Shown here: positions 19,707-28,394 of the stretch, one piece after another | Layout of the letters: every line of letters begins with the position of its first letter | Numbering within the stretch: position 1 is the first letter of the stretch | Assembly (NCBI GenBank): GCA_024681875.1 | Contig: JAILAA010000031.1 | Span: forward strand, 1-43,304 | DNA length: 43,304 nt | Source of the DNA: Prevotella sp. | GTDB taxonomy: Bacteria; Bacteroidota; Bacteroidia; Bacteroidales; Bacteroidaceae | Reading direction: 5' to 3' | Notes under the pieces: model-generated | Databases searched by the model: none | Told to the model about the DNA's origin: nothing | The model's input: the letters and a program-made list of their open reading frames with translations, nothing else | Position numbers and translations under genes: made by a program

Positions 19707-20390
19707 CTACATTTGTGGGCCGGCCCGTGTAACTGTGGCACGGAAGATGCGAATGTCGTCGACCGGGCGGTCGTAGTCGTCGGTATATGCCTTTTGAATG
19801 CGCTCCACCACGTCAAGTCCCTCGACAACGCGCCCGAAGACGGTGTACTGGCCGTCGAGATGGGGGGTGCCGCCTATTTGCCTGTAGGCACGAAACATCT
19901 CTGGAGTCATCTTCACGGCGTCAAGATGCTGTTGGATGTCTTCCAGATCCACAGTAGAGAAGGTCTTTCCCCAGACAATGTAGAAATGGCTGCCGCTGCT
20001 GCGACGGCTGGGATTCACATCGTCAGCTTCGCGAGCCATCGCTACCATTCCCCGCTGGTGGAACAGCTGTGGCACGCGAAATTCCGGCTCCAGCGTATAG
20101 CCGATGTCGCCCTCGCCCAACGAGGCGCCCGGCTCAGCATGACGGCTGTCGGGGTCACCCGTCTGTATCATAAAGCCCTTGATGACTCGGTGGAAGAGCA
20201 GCGAGTCGTAGAAATGCTCGCTGACGAGATGTAGGAAGTTGTCGCGGTGGACGGGCGTCTCATTGTAGAGCTGGATACGGATATTGCCCTCGGTAGTCTC
20301 GAAGAGAACCTCAGCGCATTGGGCGCTGTCCTGTGCCCTGACGGCGAGGACGGCCATCAGGGTATTGAGGATGACGAAAAGGCGGTGCAT
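19707..20390 (-). CDS. Cyclophilin-type peptidyl-prolyl isomerase
   Basis: Catalyses cis-trans isomerisation of Xaa-Pro bonds, probably in the periplasm. The 227 residues start with a signal peptide (cleavage near AVRAQ). The cyclophilin fold is recognisable from FHRVIKGFMIQTGDP (active-site Arg and Gln), GMVAMAREAD, SGSHFYIVW and GQYTVFGRVVEGLDVV. An insertion of about 30 residues between the FYIVW and FGRVV motifs is common in Bacteroidota members. The gene starts 3 bp after the end of the GlsB-type gene, so the two should share a transcript. Confidence 0.92.
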   Translation of the reverse strand: MHRLFVILNTLMAVLAVRAQDSAQCAEVLFETTEGNIRIQLYNETPVHRDNFLHLVSEHFYDSLLFHRVIKGFMIQTGDPDSRHAEPGASLGEGDIGYTLEPEFRVPQLFHQRGMVAMAREADDVNPSRRSSGSHFYIVWGKTFSTVDLEDIQQHLDAVKMTPEMFRAYRQIGGTPHLDGQYTVFGRVVEGLDVVERIQKAYTDDYDRPVDDIRIFRATVTRAGPQM

Positions 20391-20393
20391 CGT

Positions 20394-20633
20394 TTACTTC
20401 TTAAAGAACGATGCTACCCACAGGATAATGACGGCACCGACGATGGCTGCGCCAAGCTGTCCGAGGATACCGCCCCACTCGATGTGCAGCAGTGAGAACA
20501 GCCAGCCGCCCAAGGCTCCGCCCAGCAGGCCCAGAATCAGATTCATGATGAGACCGAAGCCGCCACCTTTCATTAACTTTCCGGCAATGAAGCCAGCAAG
20601 ACATCCGAGAAGAATTGAATATACAATACCCAT
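20394..20633 (-). CDS. GlsB/YeaQ/YmgE-family small membrane protein
   Basis: 79 residues, nearly all hydrophobic and rich in Gly, with three predicted membrane helices and the family pattern GCLAGFIAGKLMKGGGFG followed by GLLGGALGGWLF. Formerly called transglycosylase-associated proteins, these are stress-linked inner-membrane proteins of unclear biochemistry. It sits between the AGCS symporter gene (40 bp upstream) and the cyclophilin gene (3 bp downstream). Confidence 0.88.
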   Translation of the reverse strand: MGIVYSILLGCLAGFIAGKLMKGGGFGLIMNLILGLLGGALGGWLFSLLHIEWGGILGQLGAAIVGAVIILWVASFFKK

Positions 20634-20673
20634 AGTTCTATAGTTTTAAATGGTTAATAAATAATCAGAGCAA

Positions 20674-22029
20674 CTACTCCTCCATTTCGGCATCGAGTTT
20701 GTCGGCCCAGAGATATTTGCGGGTCTCGCGGGCGGCTACGCCACTGAGCAAGAGGAGAGCAATGAGGTTGGGAATGGTCATAAGGGCATTCATGCAGTCG
20801 GCGATATTCCAGATGATGTCGAGATTGATGATGCAGCCGAAAAACAGGGCGACGATGAACAGGATGCGATAGAAGCGGTTGATGCGCTGGCCCTCGATAT
20901 AGTTGACGGCACTCTCACCGTAATAGCTCCATCCGAGGATGGTGCTGAAGGCGAAGGTGAGGATGCCGAAGGTGAGCAACGGAGCACCGACATAGGGAAT
21001 CTTCGAGAAAGCCACCTTAGTGAGAGCGGCACCATCGGCAAAAGAGATGTCGGGATAGGCCAGGATGCTGCTGACGAGGACGAGGCCCGTGAGGGCACAG
21101 ATAACAACCGTGTCCCAGAACGTGCCCGTACTGCTGACGAGCGCCTGGCGCACAGGATTACGCGTCTGCGCTGCGGCAGCCACGATGGGTGCACTGCCCA
21201 TGCCGCTCTCGTTGCTGAAAAGACCGCGGGCAATACCGTAGCGAGCTGCCATCATCACCGTGGCTCCCACGAAGCCGCCACCTGCGGCAGAGGGGTTGAA
21301 GGCAGAATTGACGATAAGCCGTACGGCAGGCCACACGAACTCAGCGTTCATGCAGAGGATGACGATGCAACCCACGACATAGAAGAAAGCCATGAAGGGC
21401 ACGAGGATGGTACAGACACGGGCGATGGACTTGACGCCTCCCAGGATGACGACGGCAGTAAGCAAACAGACGAAGATGCCGACAGTCCAGGTGGGTATGC
21501 CGAAGGTTTCGTTGGCCAGGAGGGCGATGCTGTTGGCCTGTACCGTACAGCCAATGCCAAACGACGCCAGCGCTGTGAAAACGGCAAAGAGGATGGCGAG
21601 CCACTTCATGTTCAGGCCACGCTCCAAGGCATACATCGGACCGCCATACATGCGGCCATCGCTGCCTTTTACACGGTATTTCACGGCCAGCAGGCCCTCG
21701 GCATACTTGGTGGCCATACCGAAAATGCCTGTGAACCAGCACCACAGCACAGCGCCAGGACCACCCAGCGCCACCGCCGTAGCCACGCCCACGATGTTGC
21801 CCGTACCGATGGTAGCAGCCATCGCCGTAGCAAGGGCACCAAACTGGCTGACGTCGCCCTTGGCAGACGAGTCTTTCTTAATCGACAGACGGATGCCCGT
21901 CAGGAGCTTGCGCTGCGGCACGCAGAGACGGATGGTGAGAAACAGATGGGTGCCCAAGAGCAGGATGATCATGGGCCAGTCCCACAACCATCCGCTGACG
22001 AGCGAGAAGAAATCGTTGATTGCCTCCAT
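20674..22029 (-). CDS. Sodium:alanine symporter, AGCS family
   Basis: Imports alanine or glycine with Na+ across the inner membrane. 451 residues with about ten hydrophobic segments. Family motifs include ATIGTGNIVGVATAVALGGP, FTGIFGMATKYAEGLLAVKYR and GLFSNESGMGSAPI. The ATG at 22029 was chosen because the upstream frame extension overlaps the neighbouring gene and adds a non-membrane leader. It starts 7 bp after the stop of the CotH protein gene, so transcription probably continues from there. Confidence 0.92.
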   Translation of the reverse strand: MEAINDFFSLVSGWLWDWPMIILLLGTHLFLTIRLCVPQRKLLTGIRLSIKKDSSAKGDVSQFGALATAMAATIGTGNIVGVATAVALGGPGAVLWCWFTGIFGMATKYAEGLLAVKYRVKGSDGRMYGGPMYALERGLNMKWLAILFAVFTALASFGIGCTVQANSIALLANETFGIPTWTVGIFVCLLTAVVILGGVKSIARVCTILVPFMAFFYVVGCIVILCMNAEFVWPAVRLIVNSAFNPSAAGGGFVGATVMMAARYGIARGLFSNESGMGSAPIVAAAAQTRNPVRQALVSSTGTFWDTVVICALTGLVLVSSILAYPDISFADGAALTKVAFSKIPYVGAPLLTFGILTFAFSTILGWSYYGESAVNYIEGQRINRFYRILFIVALFFGCIINLDIIWNIADCMNALMTIPNLIALLLLSGVAARETRKYLWADKLDAEMEE

Positions 22030-22036
22030 AGCAGTT

Positions 22037-25000
22037 TTAGTCCTTCTTGATAAACTTGCAGACGGTGCGACGTCCGTGAGTATCGGTGACAACGGCCATG
22101 TATGCACCTGCGGCGAGGTTGCCGACGGAGATGGCGGCGCTACCCACCATCAAACGAGTGCTGAGGCTGGCCCGTTGCTGGCCAGACAGGCTGATGATGC
22201 TCACGCGAATATCGGAATCGTTGGTGCCGTTGATGACGAGACTGCCCGAGGCATAGCGCACGTCGAGAGCTGACGATAAGGCAATGTCGCTGATGCCATT
22301 GTCAATGGGCTGAACAATGGGATGAGAGTAGCTGGACGCGATGTTGGCGTGGCCTATGGTCGGCACGTTCATCGTCAGTACCTGATTACTGCCGTCAGGA
22401 TAGCGGCCAGCCGTCTCGTCGCTCTTCATCTCGGAATAGGTGAAGCGGTCGGTCCACGACTCGTCGGCAGCAGTAAGCAGTACATCGGCGTTGCCATTCG
22501 ACAGCTTGAACGAGGCGTGTAGCTGACTCAGCGGGGTAAGCTTGTCGCACCATACAATGAGGAAGCCGTGGGCAGGAATGATGGTAGAAGCCTGTGTGTC
22601 GCCCTTCGTAATCTTGTATTTCTTCGGCTTGTCGATATTGTCGCTGATGTACATGCCCTCCACATCGATGGGTGCAGAGGTAGTGTTGTAGAGTTCCACC
22701 CAGTCGTTGCGCTTGAAGTAGTCGTTGACGTGGATACCGTTGGAGGCACTCACCTCATTGATGCGCACAGGAGTAATGTGTTCAGCAGCCAGTTCGTCGT
22801 CGCTGAGTTTGGTGAACGTTGCCGTGAGGCTGACGCTGCTGCCGCTGGGCAGGCTCGTCTCAGCATAGGTGCTGATGATGTTGCCGCCCTGCTTCCACCC
22901 TGCGAAACGATAGCCGGCAGAAGCCTCGGCCTTCAGGGTGACGGGTGTGAAGAGATAGCCCTTGAAGTCGGCATAGGGCACGTTGATGCCGTTGACGAAG
23001 AGACGTGCCCCCTCGGCATCGCTCTTCAACGTGACGGCCTGGCGTGTGCTGCTGCTGAGCTGGGCATATGAGAATTTTTTCTGCAAGCAGTCGGTCAGGT
23101 TCTTGGCGCGATCCTTCAGTTTGTTCTTGATCTCGTTGGCGGCGTTTTCGGGGTGATGATCGCCATCGAGGTTCCAGTCAATCTGTCTCATCAGGTCGCA
23201 CATGGACTGCACCTTTGCCAGCAGTTCGTCGACAATCTGTCCAGCACGTGTAGGCTCAAAGACGCTGCCTGCCACGAGGCAGAAGGTGTCGATAAACTTG
23301 CGACGGAACTCGTCGTGTCCCATGAGGTTGAGCATCAGGCGTACTATCTCACGATTCCTGTTAGACTCGTCGTACACAGTGGTGGCATCCTTGAAGCGGA
23401 CGAAATAGGTGAAGGGGTCGTCTACATTATTGTACTTGTCCTTATTGAAATTGCGCAGGCCAAAGGCATAGTCGAGATCGAAGCTGACAAGGCGGTAGCG
23501 TCCATCGAGACGGCTGCGGTAGCCCTTGATATTATTGTTGGGCCAGTCGTCATTGCCGAGGAACATGGTGGTGGCCATGTAGTTGATGAACTCGTCGAAG
23601 TCGAGCAGCGTCTGCAGCTCTTCGTAGGCGCCTTCGGCATTGATCTGTCTTCCCAGCTCGAAGATGCGGTTGAGAGCGACGTTATCGCCGTTCTTTATCT
23701 CAAGGTTCTCGAAGGCGTCGAGCTCCTCGTCGTCATAGCCCCAGTTGGCATAGGCGAAATCGTCGTTGTTGGGCTCGCGGAGATTCAACACACCACGCAG
23801 CTCACCGTTGACATACTCGATAACGGGTACATAGCTTTGCACGTCGACATCGATGCCTGAGCGCTGGATGATGGTTTCGAGGGCTGGATCGAGGAAACGG
23901 GCGTGGTGCGACCAAATATCATTGCCACCGTTGCGCACCAGCAACGTCTTACTGCGGATATAGGGTTTCTGTGGGAAGAATGAGTAGTCGTAGCGGTTTT
24001 GTCCGTCGAATATTTTGCTGGCCTTCAGCTTGAATGATCGGTATGTTTGTGAGCGCGTCCATCCGCCAGACACCTTGATGTTGACATCCTGGTTATGGAG
24101 CATCTCGCCATCAGGACTGATATAGGAGATATTCACGGGGCGGTCCCAGTCGCAATTGTAATTCTTGGGGCTGTCCTGTCCGTTGCCCGTTATTCCGTTG
24201 GTACCGTCGCCATCGCAGTCGATACCGATTTTCGGGTCGGTGAAATAGCTCTTGTCGCCCACGATGCTGACGACTGGCAATGTATACTTGTTGCTGGTCT
24301 TGATATAGCTGCGGGTGACGGGCACGCTGGGCAGGTAGCCGTCCTTGAAGAGACGCAGGGTCAGGTTCGTCGTCGATGAAATGTTGAACACGCCGTCCTT
24401 GCTCTCCTTATTGGTGTCTTCCACATAATTGGCGGGCAGTGACTGCCAGGAAATATCGTCGAAGTAGTAATTGTTTTCCAGCGTCTTGTCTTCGTTCAGG
24501 TTAAAGGCGATGGTCTTCAACGAGTAACTGATGTTGGGTCCCCACCATCCCCAGCTTTGCTCTTCACCAGCCTGCTCGGCAGAGAGTGTGCCTTCGAAAA
24601 CAATCTCCTGCCACTCGGTGGTGACTTTGTAGGTATCGGCCAGCATCCTGACGCCATTGCCGATGTTCTCGCCATATTTCTTCTGGGCTATGGCCGTGAT
24701 GTAGGCTTCCTTGTCAGCTCTCACCTTCATGCTGAAGCGGAAGTGCTCGCTGGTCTTCCAAGTGTAGTTAGGTGTATAGACGTAGAGCTGTGTCTGAGAT
24801 GGTTTCGTGGCGTTGGCAACGGCGTGTACTTGTATGCCACGTGAGCCGTTGACACCGACGCCGTCGGTAAACTTCTTCACGAAACTGCTGCTCTCGCCGT
24901 TCTTGTAGATGATATTGCTTGCGTCCGTTCCTTCGCAGTTGCCGTTCTTCACTTGTTCAATCCATGGAATCTCCACCGTTTCAGCTTTGGGCGCTGCGGG

Positions 25001-25582
25001 CAGGCTGCCATCGGTGGTGTACATCAGCGTGCAGCCCTCGGGGATATCGACGCTTACGTTCAGTGTGTTGGTGAACAGGCGGCTGCCCGTGCTGACGACG
25101 GGGGCATCGAGACGCTGTGTGGCGAAAGTGGCGGTGGCGTTGGTGGCACCTGGCGTGGCATCGGCCGTCCATCCCCACTCGTCGCCTCCGTCGGTCAGGC
25201 GTGCCCATGACGTGCGGCTCATGGCTTCCGGATATGTCTGGCTTGTAATGATCTGTCCGTTGGCATCGCTCAGGATGATGGTGCCGCCGTCGCAGTCAAG
25301 TTTGAAGGACGCCTGTGTTTTCTTGATCTCGTTGGAGCCCAGCCAGATGACCTTGTAGCCTTTGGCGGGAACGCTGCCCACACCGGCGGGTATGCGCCAT
25401 AGTTTGAGGTTTGCGGGGTCGTCGCTGAGATATAGACCGTTGAGGCTGACGGCCTCGTTGCCAGGATTATAAAGTTCAATCCAACTGTCGAAGTTAATGG
25501 CGGGACTCATCACCGAGCCTGCGTTGGCGGCCATCAGCTCATTGATGACCAAAGCTGCTGTTGCTAAAGTAGAGGCTAACAT
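22037..25582 (-). CDS. CotH-kinase and lamin-tail domain surface protein
   Basis: 1181 residues, exported by a short hydrophobic N-terminus (MLASTLATAAL). Order seen: lamin-tail domain (about 10-125); a chitobiase/FN3-like piece with CTLMYTTDGSLPAAP (150-195); a CBM_4_9-like segment (195-385); a CotH protein-kinase-like domain (about 420-800, with LDGRYRLVSFDLDYAFG); an Ig/InlB-like repeat with YRFAGWKQGG; a second lamin-tail domain (935-1080); and a C-terminal Por/T9SS-type sorting tail ending in AAGAYMAVVTDTHGRRTV. CotH-like kinases phosphorylate secreted proteins in Bacillus; the target here is unknown. The tail suggests surface attachment by type 9 secretion. A -7 element lies at 25612-25605. 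Confidence 0.85.
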   Translation of the reverse strand: MLASTLATAALVINELMAANAGSVMSPAINFDSWIELYNPGNEAVSLNGLYLSDDPANLKLWRIPAGVGSVPAKGYKVIWLGSNEIKKTQASFKLDCDGGTIILSDANGQIITSQTYPEAMSRTSWARLTDGGDEWGWTADATPGATNATATFATQRLDAPVVSTGSRLFTNTLNVSVDIPEGCTLMYTTDGSLPAAPKAETVEIPWIEQVKNGNCEGTDASNIIYKNGESSSFVKKFTDGVGVNGSRGIQVHAVANATKPSQTQLYVYTPNYTWKTSEHFRFSMKVRADKEAYITAIAQKKYGENIGNGVRMLADTYKVTTEWQEIVFEGTLSAEQAGEEQSWGWWGPNISYSLKTIAFNLNEDKTLENNYYFDDISWQSLPANYVEDTNKESKDGVFNISSTTNLTLRLFKDGYLPSVPVTRSYIKTSNKYTLPVVSIVGDKSYFTDPKIGIDCDGDGTNGITGNGQDSPKNYNCDWDRPVNISYISPDGEMLHNQDVNIKVSGGWTRSQTYRSFKLKASKIFDGQNRYDYSFFPQKPYIRSKTLLVRNGGNDIWSHHARFLDPALETIIQRSGIDVDVQSYVPVIEYVNGELRGVLNLREPNNDDFAYANWGYDDEELDAFENLEIKNGDNVALNRIFELGRQINAEGAYEELQTLLDFDEFINYMATTMFLGNDDWPNNNIKGYRSRLDGRYRLVSFDLDYAFGLRNFNKDKYNNVDDPFTYFVRFKDATTVYDESNRNREIVRLMLNLMGHDEFRRKFIDTFCLVAGSVFEPTRAGQIVDELLAKVQSMCDLMRQIDWNLDGDHHPENAANEIKNKLKDRAKNLTDCLQKKFSYAQLSSSTRQAVTLKSDAEGARLFVNGINVPYADFKGYLFTPVTLKAEASAGYRFAGWKQGGNIISTYAETSLPSGSSVSLTATFTKLSDDELAAEHITPVRINEVSASNGIHVNDYFKRNDWVELYNTTSAPIDVEGMYISDNIDKPKKYKITKGDTQASTIIPAHGFLIVWCDKLTPLSQLHASFKLSNGNADVLLTAADESWTDRFTYSEMKSDETAGRYPDGSNQVLTMNVPTIGHANIASSYSHPIVQPIDNGISDIALSSALDVRYASGSLVINGTNDSDIRVSIISLSGQQRASLSTRLMVGSAAISVGNLAAGAYMAVVTDTHGRRTVCKFIKKD

Positions 25583-25604
25583 ATTCTTTTTATTAAACGG
25601 GCTG

Positions 25605-25612
25605 CAAAGTTA
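25605..25612 (-). promoter_or_regulatory. -7 element of the CotH gene
   Basis: TAACTTTG on the minus strand, a full consensus match 23 bp before the ATG at 25582. The expected -33 position holds only a poor match. Confidence 0.5.
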
Positions 25613-25730
25613 CAAAATAATGTTTATACGCGCATACAGAAATTATTATTAAGAAAATGGCAATGCTCTTTTTGACACAAAAACAATAAAAAAAGAGACA
25701 TACGAAAACCCCTATTTGTTTTTTACTTCG

Positions 25731-25738
25731 TAAATTTG
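25731..25738 (+). promoter_or_regulatory. -7 element of the xylan gene block
   Basis: TAAATTTG, a full consensus match 39 bp before the ATG at 25778. TTTG at 25715 is too close to serve as a normal -33. No other full -7 match was seen up to the GH10 gene, so this may drive the whole block. Confidence 0.5.
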
Positions 25739-25777
25739 TGCCCAAAATCTAACAACTAACAAAACCAAGGAATCATC

Positions 25778-27295
25778 ATGAAGAGAAATTTGTTGTTTTT
25801 GTCCTTATTGGCAATGATGAGTTTGACTTCCACTGAACTGAAGGCAGACAATCCCGTGCTGAATATCGAGGGTGGAAAGGTTCAGGGCGTCATGGCCGAC
25901 GATCATCCTGACGTTTATGTCTATCGTGGCATTCCCTACGCTGCGCCTCCCATCAGGGAGAACCGTTGGAAGGCCCCTCAGCCCGTCGTACCCTGGAAGG
26001 GCGTGAAAGTCTGCGACACCTTTGGCCGTCCGAGTTTCCAAGCCATCCAGTACACCGGTGGCTATTATACCGAGTGGGGCTATGGCAAGGAGGCCGCCTT
26101 CAGCGAGGATTGTCTATATCTGAACGTATGGACGAAGGCTCCTGGGCAGGTGAACAAGAAACTGCCTGTGGCCTTGTGGATTCATGGCGGCGGCTATCGC
26201 GAGGGCTTCGGCTCTGAGCCTGAGTTCGACGGACAGGAGTGGGGTGCCAAGGACGTGGTGCTCGTCTCCATCAACTATCGCCTCGGCGTCTTCGGATTCC
26301 TCGTACACCCCCTGCTGGCAGAAGAGAGCCCGAATAAGGTTTCTGGCAACTATGGCATCCTCGACCAGATTGAGGCCCTGAAGTGGATTCAGAAGAATAT
26401 CGAGCAGTTTGGCGGTGACCCCAACAACGTGACCATCTTCGGACAGAGCGCCGGCGGTGGCAGCGTACGCACCCTCTGTGAATCGCCTTTGGCTCGCGGT
26501 CTGTTCCATAAGGCAGTCATTATGAGTGCCCAAGGACTGAGCATCCCCAACCCCAACGGCGGCGGCATGATGGGCGGCCGTTATAGTGGCGGCTCTATCG
26601 AGGATGCCATGGCCAAGGCCAAGAAGATGTTCGACTGGGCTGGCCTGACCGACCTGCAGAAGATGCGCGCAGCATCCACTGAGACCGTCTTTGCACTCAA
26701 TACGCTCTACCACCAGATCAACAGCGACGGACAGCCAGCGGGTATGCCCGCCATGTTCAGGGGACTGCCCTTCATGCCGATGATTGACGGATATGTCAGC
26801 GTGAAAAGTTTCGACGACGCTACCCGTGAGGGCACGTTGGCCAACGTACCTTATATGATTGGCTTTACTCTCAACGACATGGGCAATATGGCTCCCAACA
26901 TTGCAGAGTTCTGCAAAGTCCGTGAAGAAAAGGGCGGCAAGGCTTGGGCTTACGAGTTTGCCCGTCCACTGCCCGACGACGGCAGCCATCCCGAGGTGAC
27001 CGCCCGCCTGAAGGGTGCTTTCCACAGCAGTGACCTCTGGTTTGTGTTCAAGAGTCTGAAGCACTGCTGGCGTCCTTGGACGCAGGGCGACTGGGCCCTC
27101 TCTGAGAAGATGCTGACAGCCTGGACTAACTTCGCCAAGTACAGCGATCCCAACGGCCCTAAGGGTGGCGCATGGAAGCCCTGCACGGCCAAGAATCCGA
27201 AATTTATGGTGTTCAAGCTCGACGACAAAGACGCCGAAGCCTCCGTTTTCGGCGAGCCCATCATCGCTGAATCGACACCGTTCCCCTTCAGATAA
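25778..27295 (+). CDS. Secreted type-B carboxylesterase
   Basis: 505 residues with a signal peptide (cleavage near LKAD). Type-B carboxylesterase features are RGIPYAAPP, SEDCLYLNVW, the oxyanion loop LWIHGGGYREG and the nucleophile S224 in IFGQSAGGGS. It probably removes acetyl or feruloyl groups from xylan given its neighbours, but the substrate cannot be read from sequence. At the site where many members carry the catalytic Glu (DEG), this protein has NDMG, so the acid may be the adjacent Asp or another residue. First gene of the plus-strand xylan block; a 21-bp palindromic array begins 16 bp after its stop. Confidence 0.88.
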   Translation: MKRNLLFLSLLAMMSLTSTELKADNPVLNIEGGKVQGVMADDHPDVYVYRGIPYAAPPIRENRWKAPQPVVPWKGVKVCDTFGRPSFQAIQYTGGYYTEWGYGKEAAFSEDCLYLNVWTKAPGQVNKKLPVALWIHGGGYREGFGSEPEFDGQEWGAKDVVLVSINYRLGVFGFLVHPLLAEESPNKVSGNYGILDQIEALKWIQKNIEQFGGDPNNVTIFGQSAGGGSVRTLCESPLARGLFHKAVIMSAQGLSIPNPNGGGMMGGRYSGGSIEDAMAKAKKMFDWAGLTDLQKMRAASTETVFALNTLYHQINSDGQPAGMPAMFRGLPFMPMIDGYVSVKSFDDATREGTLANVPYMIGFTLNDMGNMAPNIAEFCKVREEKGGKAWAYEFARPLPDDGSHPEVTARLKGAFHSSDLWFVFKSLKHCWRPWTQGDWALSEKMLTAWTNFAKYSDPNGPKGGAWKPCTAKNPKFMVFKLDDKDAEASVFGEPIIAESTPFPFR

Positions 27296-27311
27296 ATATC
27301 ATTTTGTCCGC

Positions 27312-27386
27312 AAAAATCCGAAGGCTTCGGATTTTTGTCCGAAGCGGTCGGATTTTTGTCCGAAGCCTGCGGATTTTTTCGGACGA
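27312..27386. repeat. Second 21-bp tandem palindromic array, likely terminator
   Basis: GGATTTTTGTCCGAAG occurs at 27329 and 27350, with a decayed third unit at 27371, all 21 bp apart. AAAAATCCGAA (27312-27322) pairs with TTCGGATTTTT (27326-27336) around GGC, an 11-bp stem ending in a T-run, so transcription could stop here in either direction. The architecture copies the array at 5654 with unrelated bases. Confidence 0.75.
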
Positions 27387-27434
27387 TTTAGATTCTTTCA
27401 AAATTAGTATTGTCAAAAAATAAACTAAGATAAG

Positions 27435-28385
27435 ATGAAAAAGATTTTTAGCCTACTTTTCTCGTTGTGCTGCACACTGGGCATGACGGCACAGCCCGCA
27501 GGAGGCTTCGGTGGTTTCCAGATGCCTCAAGTCAATTTAGAAACGAGCCAGCAGTGGAAGGACGTCAACTACGCCGGCGACGACAAGGCCTATCACACCT
27601 GCGACATCTACCTGCCCAAGGAGGTGAAAGACAGCTATCCCGTAGTCATCCACATCTACGGCAGCGCGTGGTTCAGCAACAGCAGCAAGGGAATGGCCGA
27701 CTTAGGCACCATCGTCAAGGCACTTTTAGACAATGGTTTTGCCGTCGTCTGCCCTAATCACCGCAGCAGCATGGATGCCAAGTGGCCCGCACAGATCAAC
27801 GACATCCGTGCCGTCATCCGCTTTGTTCGCGGTGAGGCCAAGACGTATAAGTTCGACACGAGCTTCATCGCTACCAGCGGCTTCTCGTCCGGTGGACACC
27901 TTGCCTCTACGGCAGCTACGACGAGCGGTATTAAGCAGACCACCGTGGGCACCTACCTCATCGACTTAGAGGGCACGGTTGGCAACTATCTGGATCAGCC
28001 CAGCACCGTGAATGCCGCCTGCGACTGGTCGGGCCCTGTCGACCTGACGGCCATGGACTGCGGTGAAGGCATGAAGATGGGCGACAGAAGCCCCGAGGAC
28101 GTGCTGCTCGATTCCAAGCTGTCTGAGGAACCCGACAAATACCGCAGCCTCAGCGCCACGTATTATGTCAGCAAGGACACCCCGCCCGTCATCATCTTCC
28201 ATGGCGAGAAGGACAACGTCGTACCCTGCTGCCAGGGAAAGATGTTCTACGAGCTGCTGAAGGCCGCCGGTGTGAAGACTGAGGCCACCTTTGTTCCAGA
28301 GGGTGGTCACGGCATGGGCATGTACGCAGAAGAAAACTTGAACAAGATGGTCAACTTCCTGAAGGAGGCCATTGCAAACAAATAA
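27435..28385 (+). CDS. Secreted alpha/beta-hydrolase esterase, BD-FAE-like
   Basis: 316 residues with a signal peptide (cleavage near MTAQ). Alpha/beta-hydrolase fold: oxyanion region VVIHIYGSAWF (in place of HGGG), nucleophile S151 in SGFSSGGHL, an Asp in GEKDNVVP and the His in EGGHGMG. The sequence resembles bifunctional acetyl-xylan/feruloyl esterases of gut Bacteroidota. A Gly/Phe-rich segment, GGFGGFQMP, follows the signal peptide. The next esterase gene begins 9 bp after its stop. Confidence 0.85.
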   Translation: MKKIFSLLFSLCCTLGMTAQPAGGFGGFQMPQVNLETSQQWKDVNYAGDDKAYHTCDIYLPKEVKDSYPVVIHIYGSAWFSNSSKGMADLGTIVKALLDNGFAVVCPNHRSSMDAKWPAQINDIRAVIRFVRGEAKTYKFDTSFIATSGFSSGGHLASTAATTSGIKQTTVGTYLIDLEGTVGNYLDQPSTVNAACDWSGPVDLTAMDCGEGMKMGDRSPEDVLLDSKLSEEPDKYRSLSATYYVSKDTPPVIIFHGEKDNVVPCCQGKMFYELLKAAGVKTEATFVPEGGHGMGMYAEENLNKMVNFLKEAIANK

Positions 28386-28394
28386 CTGAAAACC

